NCBI GenBank assembly: GCA_003457135.1 | Contig: DMSQ01000080.1 | Span: forward strand, 1-64,000 | Direction of reading: 5' to 3' | Source: Prolixibacteraceae bacterium | GTDB lineage: Bacteria > Bacteroidota > Bacteroidia > Bacteroidales > Prolixibacteraceae | Length of the DNA: 64,000 bases | Shown here: piece after piece, positions 45,764 through 54,215 of the stretch | How positions within the stretch are numbered: the stretch's first letter is position 1 | Layout: the number at the start of each line of letters is the position of its first letter | Translations under genes and position numbers: made by a program | The notes under the pieces: model-generated | Told to the model about the DNA's origin: nothing | Seen by the model: the letters and a program-made list of their open reading frames with translations, nothing else | Database searches by the model: none

Positions 45764-47176
45764 ATGAAATTTTTATCTGTTTTTATTCTTCCACTTTTAG
45801 TGACAGCAGGCATTTCACTGCTTTCTCCGGAAACCACTCCGACAGGAGTTGAAATCCAATCTTCTGCCAGTCAACTTTCGGCCAAAGACAATTTCCTGAA
45901 ATATTGTGCAGGTTGTCATGGCACTAAAATGGAACGTTTTGCCGGAAATACCTGGGAAGCTTTTAAAGCTGGCGGCGATCTGACTGGAGTTATCCGAAGC
46001 GGTTTGCCTGTTTTGGGGATGCCATCGTTCGAAAAAGCATTTACCCAAGCTGAGATGAAAGCTATTTCGGATTATATACTGGAGATGAAAGACAAAAAGG
46101 AAGCTACAGTAGCAGTTAAATTTCCGGCAGTGGTCCGTTCCAAACATCAGGCTTTCCGGATTGATACGGTCGCCAAAGGGCTCGATGTTCCGTGGGGAAT
46201 CGCTTTTTTACCTGACGGCGATATACTGGTGACCGAACGCAGCGGACAATTGTTCCGTTTCAGCGGCGGCAAATTAAAAGCAATCATTTCAGGAGTGCCT
46301 GAAGTTTTGGCATTGGGTCAGGGTGGATTAATGGATGTCGTTCTGCATCCGAAATACAAAGAAAATGGTTGGATATACATTTCTTATTCAAAGAAAGCTC
46401 CCGACGGGGTAGGAGGGAACACTGCTATTTTCAGGGCTAAACTGAAAAATAACCAGTTGGTTGAACAGCAGGAATTATTTAAAGCCATGCCAAATACAAC
46501 GAGCGGTGTACATTTTGGGTGCCGGATGGTATTCGACGATCAGGGATATCTATATTTTTCGGTTGGCGAACGCGGCGAGAAAACGAATGCTCAAACTTTG
46601 ACCAATCATTGTGGTAAAATACACCGCATTTTTGACGATGGCCGCATCCCGCCGGATAATCCATTTGTCAAGACTCCGGGAGCCATGCCAACTATTTACT
46701 CCTTTGGGCACCGCAATCCACAGGGAATCGACATTCATCCGGTGAGCCGCCGGATTTACAACAACGAACATGGGCCACGTGGCGGCGACGAAATTAACCT
46801 GGTGGGTAAGGGCAACAATTACGGATGGCCGGTGATCACTTTTGGAATTAATTACGACGGTACAATCATTACCAAAGAAACAGCCAAAGCAGGAATGGAA
46901 CAGCCTGTTTTTCAATGGACCCCATCCATTGGCCCAAGCAGTATGAAATTTGTAACCGGCAACCGTTATCCGGGCTGGAAAGGCGATATCCTGAGTGGTT
47001 CGCTTAGCTTTAAATACCTCGAACGTGTTCGTTTGGAAAATGGTAAAGTTACTGAACAAGAGAAATTACTTGAAAACGCTGGCCGGGTGCGCCATGTGAC
47101 GATGAGTCCCGATGGGTACATTTATGTAGCTACGGAAAGTCCGGGAATTGTTGTAAAATTGGTTCCCGTGAAATGA
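45764..47176 (+). CDS. PQQ-dependent sugar dehydrogenase with N-terminal cytochrome c domain
   Basis: The 470-residue protein has a signal peptide (MKFLSVFILPLLVTAGISLL). The cytochrome c domain has the haem site YCAGCHGTKM and a likely Met axial ligand in VLGMPSFEKAF (residues ~45-115). A six-bladed propeller of the soluble glucose/sorbosone dehydrogenase family follows (~130-465; VPWGIAFLPDGDILVTERSG, GVHFGCRMVF, YSFGHRNPQGID, HGPRGGDEINLV, GNNYGWPVITFG). It should oxidise an aldose or other sugar in the periplasm with PQQ and pass electrons to the cytochrome. It is divergent from the isomerase remnant and is a single-gene unit. Confidence 0.88.
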   Translation: MKFLSVFILPLLVTAGISLLSPETTPTGVEIQSSASQLSAKDNFLKYCAGCHGTKMERFAGNTWEAFKAGGDLTGVIRSGLPVLGMPSFEKAFTQAEMKAISDYILEMKDKKEATVAVKFPAVVRSKHQAFRIDTVAKGLDVPWGIAFLPDGDILVTERSGQLFRFSGGKLKAIISGVPEVLALGQGGLMDVVLHPKYKENGWIYISYSKKAPDGVGGNTAIFRAKLKNNQLVEQQELFKAMPNTTSGVHFGCRMVFDDQGYLYFSVGERGEKTNAQTLTNHCGKIHRIFDDGRIPPDNPFVKTPGAMPTIYSFGHRNPQGIDIHPVSRRIYNNEHGPRGGDEINLVGKGNNYGWPVITFGINYDGTIITKETAKAGMEQPVFQWTPSIGPSSMKFVTGNRYPGWKGDILSGSLSFKYLERVRLENGKVTEQEKLLENAGRVRHVTMSPDGYIYVATESPGIVVKLVPVK

Positions 47177-47201
47177 ATCATTTTTTCGAGTAAATCTTTC
47201 A

Positions 47202-47298
47202 GGGCTAAAGCCCAAAAATTTATTTTCATTATGCCCGTCACATGAATGTGACGGCAAAGGATATCGCAACTGTCATCTAATGAGCTTTATCCTTTGCC
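47202..47298. repeat. REP-like hairpin cluster, copy 2
   Basis: It contains GGGCTAAAGCCC (47202-47213), CCGTCACA-TGAA-TGTGACGG (47235-47254) and the pair GGCAAAGG (47253-47260)/CCTTTGCC (47291-47298). It lies between convergent genes (dehydrogenase and SNF2). The third copy at 59835 has the same motifs in a different order. Confidence 0.78.
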
Positions 47299-47337
47299 GA
47301 CTGTTTAGCTGACTGGCATGAATAAATATCACTGCCA

Positions 47338-49992
47338 TTAAACAGGCAATTTGAATTTCATGATAACCTCGCCGGTTTCTTTATTGATTTCGACAGATTG
47401 ACCGCTCAAACCGAGGTCTTTCCCGGTTGACATTTTAAACAAACCGGCAAGGAATTGCATGCCATTGTTCATCACTTGCTCAATTTCCTGCGCTTTTTCT
47501 TCAGCAACTGTTTGCGGCGATGGGGTTTGACTTTCCCGAATTGGTTCAGGTTCTGATTCAGACAGTCCTTCGGAAAGGTCAAGCTCATCTGGTTGAAGCA
47601 ATACTTCAGATAAATTTTCAGGAATATTTTCAGAAGCAATTACTTTTTCAATATCATCTTCCAATGCCACTTTTTCCGTTTCAGTAATAAATTCTTCAAG
47701 CTGCTGGATGAACTGCGAACGTCCTTTGCTCGAGAAATCAACATAATTGGTAGTACTTGAACTGTCGAGTACTCCATCGAAAAGGCTTTGTTTGATCAAC
47801 AACCCTGATGCAATTTGCTGTTCGATCGAATTTCGGGTAATGAAATTGAAGATGGTGAGTTTGTTGCTTTTCTGTCCCAACCGATCTATCCGGCCAATAC
47901 GCTGGTTCTTTTTGGCCGGGTTCCACGGAAGTTCAAAGTTGATCAGCGTATCAGCTACCTGAAGGTTTAATCCTGAACCACCGGCTTCGGTCGAAAGGAA
48001 AATCTTGCAATGAGGATTGGTTTCAAATTTTTTGATGAGCTCGCCACGAAGTTTAACTGGAACTGAACCGTTAAGTTCGGCAAACCCAATGTCATTGTCG
48101 CGTAACATCTTGCCTATCAGTTTGTGGACTTTCACCCATTCCGAAAAAATGATGATTTTCCGCTCAGAATTCGGGACATCCAGTTTTTCAAGCAAAATGT
48201 ATTTCAGTTCATCTAGTTTGGGCGACTCGTTGGTTTCTTCGTCAATCAGGTAGGTCGAGTCGCAAACCATTCGCATGCTTGCCAGTAACAATTGCAATTT
48301 CTGCAAGTCGAATGGCGTTAAAAATTTTTTCCGGATAATGGTAGCTATTCCATGCGCATAACTTGCATGGTAGTCGGCTTGCAATGGCGAAAGGTTAACG
48401 GGGATATTGGTTTGCTGAACATTGGGCAACTGATCAAGTACCTTTCGTTTCTCGCGCCTGATCAGGATTTTTTCCAACTTACGGTTGAGTTTTTGCAGGT
48501 CGTAATAACCGTTTATTTTGTCGGGCCGCTCTGGGTCGAACAGGCAGTGCTGGTATGAGAATTCCCAAAGCGGGCCGAAAAATTGGGGATCGAGGATGCT
48601 TACAATCGAAAAAATGTCGATCAGCCGGTTTTCGATTGGCGTACCGGTAATGATCAACACATGCTTGGAATCGAGCCGTTTGATTGATGAAGCTGTTTTT
48701 GTTTCGTAGTTTTTTGCCCGTTGTGCTTCATCCAGAATAAGCAGGTCAATCCCTGCTTTGTTGATGGCCAATTGATCGCGCAGGATGGTTTCGTAGTTGA
48801 CGATGAAAAACAGATGCTCCATATCAAGGTACTGTTTTTCCCGGTCACTGGGAAGGCCTTCCACAATTAACGCTTTTTCGCTGCTGAATTTTTCGATTTC
48901 TTTTTTCCACTGGCTTTTGAGTGAAGCCGGGCAAACTATCAATACTTTTTTGAACCCGAATACCTGCTTTTTTAGCAGGGCAGTACCAATGGCCTGAACT
49001 GTTTTACCCAGCCCCATTTCATCGGCAATGATGGCTGCTTTGCGGAACAGGGCGAATTCTATTCCTTCTTTCTGGTAGGGAAACAGATCAAGTTGGATTC
49101 CGGTGAAGTCAGGGTTCCAATCCTTCCGCAGCTCATCCAGCATGTCTTGTTCATAAACTTTTTCTACTTTTTCACGAACTTCAGGCCGGATATGGATCAT
49201 TGGGAAATCAGCCGATTCTTCCAAAAAGTTCAGGAAATATTTCAGGTCGTCATCCTCAATATTAGTTGCCTTTTTGAAATATCTGGAAATCAGTAATTGT
49301 TCGTCGATTGGCAGCGGGTGTGGGTAAAACCAGCTTATTTTGTAGTCGTTCACAGGGTCACAAAAAATCTCGATAAACGGGCAGGTTTTGTCCAGTTGGC
49401 CAAAAAGAGCCTTGTTTTCTTTCAGTTGCTGAAAGGCAAACATGATGTGCTTGGTTGTTCCCAGCTTGTTTAGGCGCGAATCCATGCTGTCGCTGTATCC
49501 CGTTTCGTTTTCGAAGTCGCGTAGAAAGATTTTATACTTAACACTGTTTTCGTTGGTCAGGATGTGGTCGCCGAAAATGTTTGAGGCCCATTTCATGCGG
49601 TATTTTGCTTTATCCGATTTTTGACGACGTTCCATCAAAACACGTTTGATCATCCCTTCGCGGGTGTATTTTTTATGCTCGACCGGTTCTTTGGGGTCGA
49701 GGAACTTCAGTTCATTTTCGACTTCGAGCAGGCAGGCATACGAAACTCTTTCCCATCCCGAACGCTCTCCATTTATCGTAGGGATCAGATCTTCATCTTC
49801 AATGTCAAGCGAACATTCCTTTGGAGACTTCGAATCACCAGTATCCACAAATAACTCAAAACGAACTGCCGATTGCGACAACACCTGGCAATCGTTGTTG
49901 TTGAACATGATTTCGCCCAAAGCCAGTTCAGGCTTGTTTAGGGATTTTTGAAGTTTCGTTTTTTGCTTTTTGATCAGTTCATGAAGTTCCAT
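47338..49992 (-). CDS. SNF2-family DEAD-like helicase
   Basis: The 884-residue protein (from the ATG at 49992) has an N-terminal ~300-residue region without clear domains. The SNF2 motor follows: ADEMGLGKTVQAIGTALLK (Walker A Lys330), DEAQRAKNYETKTASS (motif II, DEAQ), ITGTPIENRL, ending with GGSGLNLQVADTLI and QRIGRIDRLGQKS (motif VI). The C-terminal ~100 residues are acidic. It should translocate on DNA using ATP. The upstream ATG at 50148 adds 52 low-complexity residues and is not preferred. No methylase or nuclease is adjacent, so it is not clearly part of a defence system. The 337-base upstream gap contains two palindromes. Confidence 0.88.
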   Translation of the reverse strand: MELHELIKKQKTKLQKSLNKPELALGEIMFNNNDCQVLSQSAVRFELFVDTGDSKSPKECSLDIEDEDLIPTINGERSGWERVSYACLLEVENELKFLDPKEPVEHKKYTREGMIKRVLMERRQKSDKAKYRMKWASNIFGDHILTNENSVKYKIFLRDFENETGYSDSMDSRLNKLGTTKHIMFAFQQLKENKALFGQLDKTCPFIEIFCDPVNDYKISWFYPHPLPIDEQLLISRYFKKATNIEDDDLKYFLNFLEESADFPMIHIRPEVREKVEKVYEQDMLDELRKDWNPDFTGIQLDLFPYQKEGIEFALFRKAAIIADEMGLGKTVQAIGTALLKKQVFGFKKVLIVCPASLKSQWKKEIEKFSSEKALIVEGLPSDREKQYLDMEHLFFIVNYETILRDQLAINKAGIDLLILDEAQRAKNYETKTASSIKRLDSKHVLIITGTPIENRLIDIFSIVSILDPQFFGPLWEFSYQHCLFDPERPDKINGYYDLQKLNRKLEKILIRREKRKVLDQLPNVQQTNIPVNLSPLQADYHASYAHGIATIIRKKFLTPFDLQKLQLLLASMRMVCDSTYLIDEETNESPKLDELKYILLEKLDVPNSERKIIIFSEWVKVHKLIGKMLRDNDIGFAELNGSVPVKLRGELIKKFETNPHCKIFLSTEAGGSGLNLQVADTLINFELPWNPAKKNQRIGRIDRLGQKSNKLTIFNFITRNSIEQQIASGLLIKQSLFDGVLDSSSTTNYVDFSSKGRSQFIQQLEEFITETEKVALEDDIEKVIASENIPENLSEVLLQPDELDLSEGLSESEPEPIRESQTPSPQTVAEEKAQEIEQVMNNGMQFLAGLFKMSTGKDLGLSGQSVEINKETGEVIMKFKLPV

Positions 49993-50329
49993 GATTTGTG
50001 GGTTTTTGGATTTTTTTCGGGAGATAAAAATAGAAAAAATAGGGTGCAGGTTATGGGTTTGCTGAAAATAGTTTGATTTGTTTAGGTAAAACGAGTAGTG
50101 ATTCTGAAAGAGTGAAAAAGTAAAATAAATTCGATTTTCATATCTCACATTGTCAGTGCGTTAGCAAATTACTCAATATGCTGAGTAATTTTACTCAATG
50201 GATTGAGTAATTCGTAATAATAATATTGGTATAAAAAGCCAAAACCTATTGTCAAACAGTCAATTTTACGCAACCCTAAACATAGATATTCTGTACATGC
50301 TGTAAATTCAAAAACGAAAGGAGACCATT
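49993..50329. other. Divergent intergenic region between SNF2 and dodecin genes
   Basis: This ~337-base gap must hold the promoters of both genes. It contains the tandem TTACTCA palindromes at 50168-50210 and AT-rich flanks. No further gene was found. The dodecin start is preceded by a good ribosome-binding site (AAAGGAG, 50318-50324). Confidence 0.55.
50168..50210. promoter_or_regulatory. Two tandem TTACTCA...TGAGTAA palindromes (putative operator)
   Basis: ATTACTCA-ATATGC-TGAGTAAT (50168-50189) is followed after one base by TTACTCAAT-GG-ATTGAGTAA (50191-50210). Both are perfect inverted repeats of the same half-site, so four half-sites lie in 43 bases between divergent genes. This could be a regulator-binding site or a pair of leader hairpins. 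Confidence 0.6.
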
Positions 50330-50545
50330 ATGCCGAACAGTGTTTACAAAATTATTGAATTAGTAGGTTCAAGCGCCGAATCATGGGAAAAAGCTGCTGA
50401 AAATGCTGTTTCCAAAGCTTCCGAATCTTTGCGCGAACTTCGTATTGCTGAAGTTATTTCTATGGATCTGACCATAAAAGATGGCAAAATTGAAAGTTAC
50501 CGTACTAAAGTGAAGGTGTCGTTTAAATTTGAAGGCCATCACTAG
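50330..50545 (+). CDS. Dodecin, flavin-binding protein
   Basis: The 71-residue protein is a full-length dodecin: VYKIIELVGSSAESWEKAAENA, SESLRELRIAEVISMDLTIKDGKI and KVKVSFKFEGHH. Dodecins form dodecameric hollow spheres that store or buffer riboflavin or FMN. The aromatic residue that stacks on the flavin in archaeal members is not securely located by eye. It has its own ribosome-binding site (AAAGGAG, eight bases before the ATG) and a strong terminator, so it is a monocistronic unit. The upstream palindromes may regulate it. Confidence 0.95.
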   Translation: MPNSVYKIIELVGSSAESWEKAAENAVSKASESLRELRIAEVISMDLTIKDGKIESYRTKVKVSFKFEGHH

Positions 50546-50570
50546 AACGAATTATTAATGATTTAAAGAA

Positions 50571-50607
50571 ACAGGACGAACCCTTTTTTCGGGCTCGTCC
50601 TGTTTGT
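50571..50607 (+). terminator. Intrinsic terminator after dodecin
   Basis: ACAGGACGA (50571-50579) pairs with TCGTCCTGT (50595-50603), extended by CCC/GGG across a T-rich loop. A short T-rich tail follows. It lies 26 bases after the dodecin stop codon. Confidence 0.85.
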
Positions 50608-50726
50608 TATAATTCTTTGAATTGCAAGCAAAATCATAAATTGGAATTTTATAATTATATCAATCATTTTTTATAACTTCCGCAAGAATTATTTACCATA
50701 GTAAACTGAATTATATTCAGAAAATC

Positions 50727-53700
50727 ATGAGGCAGGGAAAGCAGCGGTTGCTGTTACTTTATTTTTTGTTTTTATTTCTTATTTCCGCCAATTCATTCGG
50801 CCAGTCAGACAATATTGAATTCGACCAATATACTACCAACGATGGCCTGTCAAATGGATATATTGATGCAATTTTTCATGATAGCAAGGGATTTATCTGG
50901 ATTGGAACCGCAAATGGGTTAAACCGTTTTGACGGGATCAATTTTAAAACATATTATTCCGAAATTAAAGACAGTACCTCTATTCCCGGCAGCGGCGCAA
51001 CTGCTTTGGTTGAAGATTCGCTGGGCAATATCTGGGTAATGACGAGCAATGGCTTGTGTGTTTATGATAGAAAAAAAGATAGCTTTTCGAGAAAGGCAAT
51101 ACGGGTAAACGGAGCAATAATAAATAATTTTTTCCTGTATGCATGCATTATTGACAGCAATGGTTTTTTGTGGGCTTCATCTCCAACCATGGGGATTTTT
51201 CGGTTTAAAATTTATGACAATCCGCTCATTTCCAATACCATTATTGATGCAGAATTGTATTTGCTGGAGGAGGATGATGTTGATCCGACATTAAAAAACA
51301 ATGTATTTTCATTTATTGAGGATGAGAATAATAAAATTTGGGTAGCCAGTCAAAGCAATAAGCTTTTCTATTTTGATAATCAACAAAATAAATTTCTTCT
51401 AAAGCAAATTGATCATCCTGAAGTTAAGAATTTCAGCAATAAACGTAAAGGTTTGTTCAAAGATAGTGACGGTGATTTTTTTATAAGCATTGAAGATAAC
51501 GGATTGTTGGTATGGGACAGAGGGAAGGATGATTTCAGGTTATACAAACCAAACGGCACCAATACGGGTCCAAAAGGCAGAGTTTTATCGGCTCTTGCTG
51601 AAGATAGAGATGGATTAATCTGGATTGGTGACAGAAATTCGGAAGGTCTAAGCATATTTAATAAAAAGACAGGACGATTTAGCTATAGTCGGTCAGACAA
51701 GTTTGATCCATATTCGTTAAATACGAATAAACTAAATTGTATTTATCAGGATAAAACCGGATCAATGTGGGTAGGCGCTATCATTGGAGTCAACAAATAT
51801 AGTCCCGGCAAATTAAAATTCAAACGGTATTTTAGTAACCCGAATATTCCCGGCAAACTAAGCAATAATAATACACTAAGTTTCGCTGAAAGTAAAACAG
51901 GTGAAATCTGGATAGGAACTGACGGGGGAGGTTTAAATAAACTTGACAGGAAAACGGGTGAATTTTCGAATTTCAAAGACAATCCTTCCGATCCCAATTC
52001 GTTAAGCAGCAACGCTGTAATATCAATTTGTGAAGATCATAAGGGTGCCTTGTGGATGGGTACCTATCATGGCGGATTGGCCAGAATGAAAAATGGCAAA
52101 TTTGATGCTTTTTATCCTGCTCCGGCCAACCCATATTCAGTTTCCGACAGAAATGTTTGGTATGTTTTTGAAGATAGTAAAAATAACTTGTGGGTAGGCA
52201 CGCTAAACAGTGGGCTTGATTTGTTTGACCGAAAAACTGAACGCTTCTATCATTATACATCAGCAGAAGGTGATTCAGCCAGTTTATGCAATAATTCAAT
52301 CAGGCAAATATATGAAGACAGTAACCAAAACCTTTATATTACCAGTAATCAGGGAGTAAGTATAATTGATTTGAAGGCATATGATTTTTCAGGACCACCA
52401 CCTGATATTAAATTCCGAAATTTGGTACATCGTGAAAACAGGAATAGTTTCAGCAGCAATGATGTTTATTGTGTAAAAGAAGATAATGAAGGTAATTTGT
52501 GGTTTGGCACATACGGATCAGGTATCGATAAACTGGAATTGGCGACGGGCAAATTCACGAATTATTCAACAAAAGATGGATTTCCAGGCAACTCAGTAAC
52601 TTCTATCCTGGTTGACGACCTAAATAATTTATGGCTGGCAACTGACAAAGGCCTTGTAACGTTTAACCCGGAAACAAAAGAAGTCGTTGTTTTTGATCAA
52701 AATGATGGTTTGCAAAACACGAGTTTAAAAAGTTGGGCGATAAAAACCAAAGACGGTGAAATGTTTTTTGGTGGGCCCGATGGCTTTAATTCGTTTTATC
52801 CCGAGCAGATAATTTATGGCCATAATCAAAACAAACCTCCTGTTGTTATTACCAAATTGAAGATATTCAACAAACCGGTTGAAATAAATGAACAATTCAA
52901 TGGCCGGGTTCTTATAGCCAATGATATAAGTGAAACCAGCGAATTGGTGCTAACTTACAGGGAAAATTACTTTACATTCGATTTTATAGCGCTGGATTAT
53001 ACAGCACCTGAAAAGAATAGTTATGCTTATATGATGGAAGGCTTTGATGTTGAATGGGTTCAGTGCGGCATCAAACGTGAAGCCAATTATACCAACCTTG
53101 ACCCTGGGGAATATACTTTCCGGGTAAAAGCCTCGAACAGCGATGGCGTTTGGAACGAAGAAGGAACTTCAATCAAAATAATAATTCTCCCTCCCTGGTG
53201 GGAAACATGGTGGTTCAGGCTCATTGCAGCTTTATTAATAATTTTCATTATTGGGTCTGGTTTTTATTCGCGAATACAATATTTTAAAAATCAGAAGATA
53301 ATGCTTGAAAAATTAGTAGCTCAAAAAACTTCTGACTTGCTGAAGATGAACGCAATATTGACCAATCAGGCTGAAGAACTTAGTCAAACCAATTCGTTGC
53401 TTGAGGAAAGACAGGAACAAATAGAAGAGCAGAGTGTAGAATTATTGGCGCAAAAAGAGTCGCTGATAAAAGTGAACAGTGAATTGCATGAACTTAATGC
53501 CACGAAGGACCAATTCTTTTCAATTATTGCACACGACATAAAAAACCCTTTTAATGCTGTTCTAGGTTTTACCGATTTGCTCGAAGAAAACTTTAAAGAA
53601 TGGGACGATGAAAGAAAACTTGAAATAATCAACCTAATAAATACCTCGGCAAAAAATCTGTATGAACTGTTGGACAACCTTTTGCAATGGTCGCGGTCGC

Positions 53701-54188
53701 AAAGCGGGGTTATTGAATTTAAGCCTCAGAAAATTTTATTAGAGGACGCTTTCAACAATGTGATTAATTTATTCAAAGAGACGGCCGATACGAAAAATAT
53801 TGAGCTGGGCTTTTTATTTTCTGAAACTGAATTGGTTGTTTATGCTGACAAAAATATGCTCGATGCCATCATGCGTAACCTGATAAGCAATGCACTGAAA
53901 TTTACCAACACGGGAGGCAAGGTACTTATAACAGCAGAAACAATTGATGAATTCGCAATTGTAAAAGTTACCGACAATGGTGTTGGACTTAGCCCTGAAA
54001 TTCAGGAGCAATTGTTTAAAATTGAGAAACACACCAGCACCTATGGTACTAATAATGAATCTGGTACCGGTTTGGGACTAATTCTTGTCAAAGAATTTGT
54101 GACAAAACAAGGCGGTGAAATTGGTGTAGAAAGTTTCAAGGGCAAAGGCAGCACCTTCCATTTCACCCTTCCCTTGATAAAAAGTTAA
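50727..54188 (+). CDS. Two-component regulator propeller sensor histidine kinase (no DNA-binding output)
   Basis: The 1153-residue protein has a signal peptide (LLLLYFLFLFLISANSFGQ) and about 14 Reg_prop repeats (pattern NLWVGTLNSGLDLFDR; WIGTDGGGLNKLD) forming a double periplasmic propeller. A Y_Y_Y domain is at ~740-820 (NYTNLDPGEYTFRVKASNSDGVW). One membrane helix (~830-850, FRLIAALLIIFIIGSGFY) is followed by a coiled-coil with many Gln/Glu. HisKA has His936 in FSIIAHDIKNPFNAVLG, and HATPase_c shows IMRNLISNALKFT, DNGVGLSPE and GTGLGLILVK. It stops after the ATPase, so the receiver and AraC domains of hybrid HTCS regulators are absent and a separate response regulator is needed. It lies tail to tail with the GH2 gene. 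Confidence 0.92.
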   Translation: MRQGKQRLLLLYFLFLFLISANSFGQSDNIEFDQYTTNDGLSNGYIDAIFHDSKGFIWIGTANGLNRFDGINFKTYYSEIKDSTSIPGSGATALVEDSLGNIWVMTSNGLCVYDRKKDSFSRKAIRVNGAIINNFFLYACIIDSNGFLWASSPTMGIFRFKIYDNPLISNTIIDAELYLLEEDDVDPTLKNNVFSFIEDENNKIWVASQSNKLFYFDNQQNKFLLKQIDHPEVKNFSNKRKGLFKDSDGDFFISIEDNGLLVWDRGKDDFRLYKPNGTNTGPKGRVLSALAEDRDGLIWIGDRNSEGLSIFNKKTGRFSYSRSDKFDPYSLNTNKLNCIYQDKTGSMWVGAIIGVNKYSPGKLKFKRYFSNPNIPGKLSNNNTLSFAESKTGEIWIGTDGGGLNKLDRKTGEFSNFKDNPSDPNSLSSNAVISICEDHKGALWMGTYHGGLARMKNGKFDAFYPAPANPYSVSDRNVWYVFEDSKNNLWVGTLNSGLDLFDRKTERFYHYTSAEGDSASLCNNSIRQIYEDSNQNLYITSNQGVSIIDLKAYDFSGPPPDIKFRNLVHRENRNSFSSNDVYCVKEDNEGNLWFGTYGSGIDKLELATGKFTNYSTKDGFPGNSVTSILVDDLNNLWLATDKGLVTFNPETKEVVVFDQNDGLQNTSLKSWAIKTKDGEMFFGGPDGFNSFYPEQIIYGHNQNKPPVVITKLKIFNKPVEINEQFNGRVLIANDISETSELVLTYRENYFTFDFIALDYTAPEKNSYAYMMEGFDVEWVQCGIKREANYTNLDPGEYTFRVKASNSDGVWNEEGTSIKIIILPPWWETWWFRLIAALLIIFIIGSGFYSRIQYFKNQKIMLEKLVAQKTSDLLKMNAILTNQAEELSQTNSLLEERQEQIEEQSVELLAQKESLIKVNSELHELNATKDQFFSIIAHDIKNPFNAVLGFTDLLEENFKEWDDERKLEIINLINTSAKNLYELLDNLLQWSRSQSGVIEFKPQKILLEDAFNNVINLFKETADTKNIELGFLFSETELVVYADKNMLDAIMRNLISNALKFTNTGGKVLITAETIDEFAIVKVTDNGVGLSPEIQEQLFKIEKHTSTYGTNNESGTGLGLILVKEFVTKQGGEIGVESFKGKGSTFHFTLPLIKS

Positions 54189-54215
54189 TTGAGAATAAAT
54201 TGGTTTAGTGTCAGA

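Noticed and set aside
45815..47059. Opposite-strand ORFs within the PQQ dehydrogenase
   Set aside because: They are shadows of a strongly supported gene and lack domain similarity.
50001..50148. Longer start (50148) for the SNF2 gene
   Set aside because: The extra 52 residues are low-complexity and the natural start at 49992 gives a normal N-terminus.
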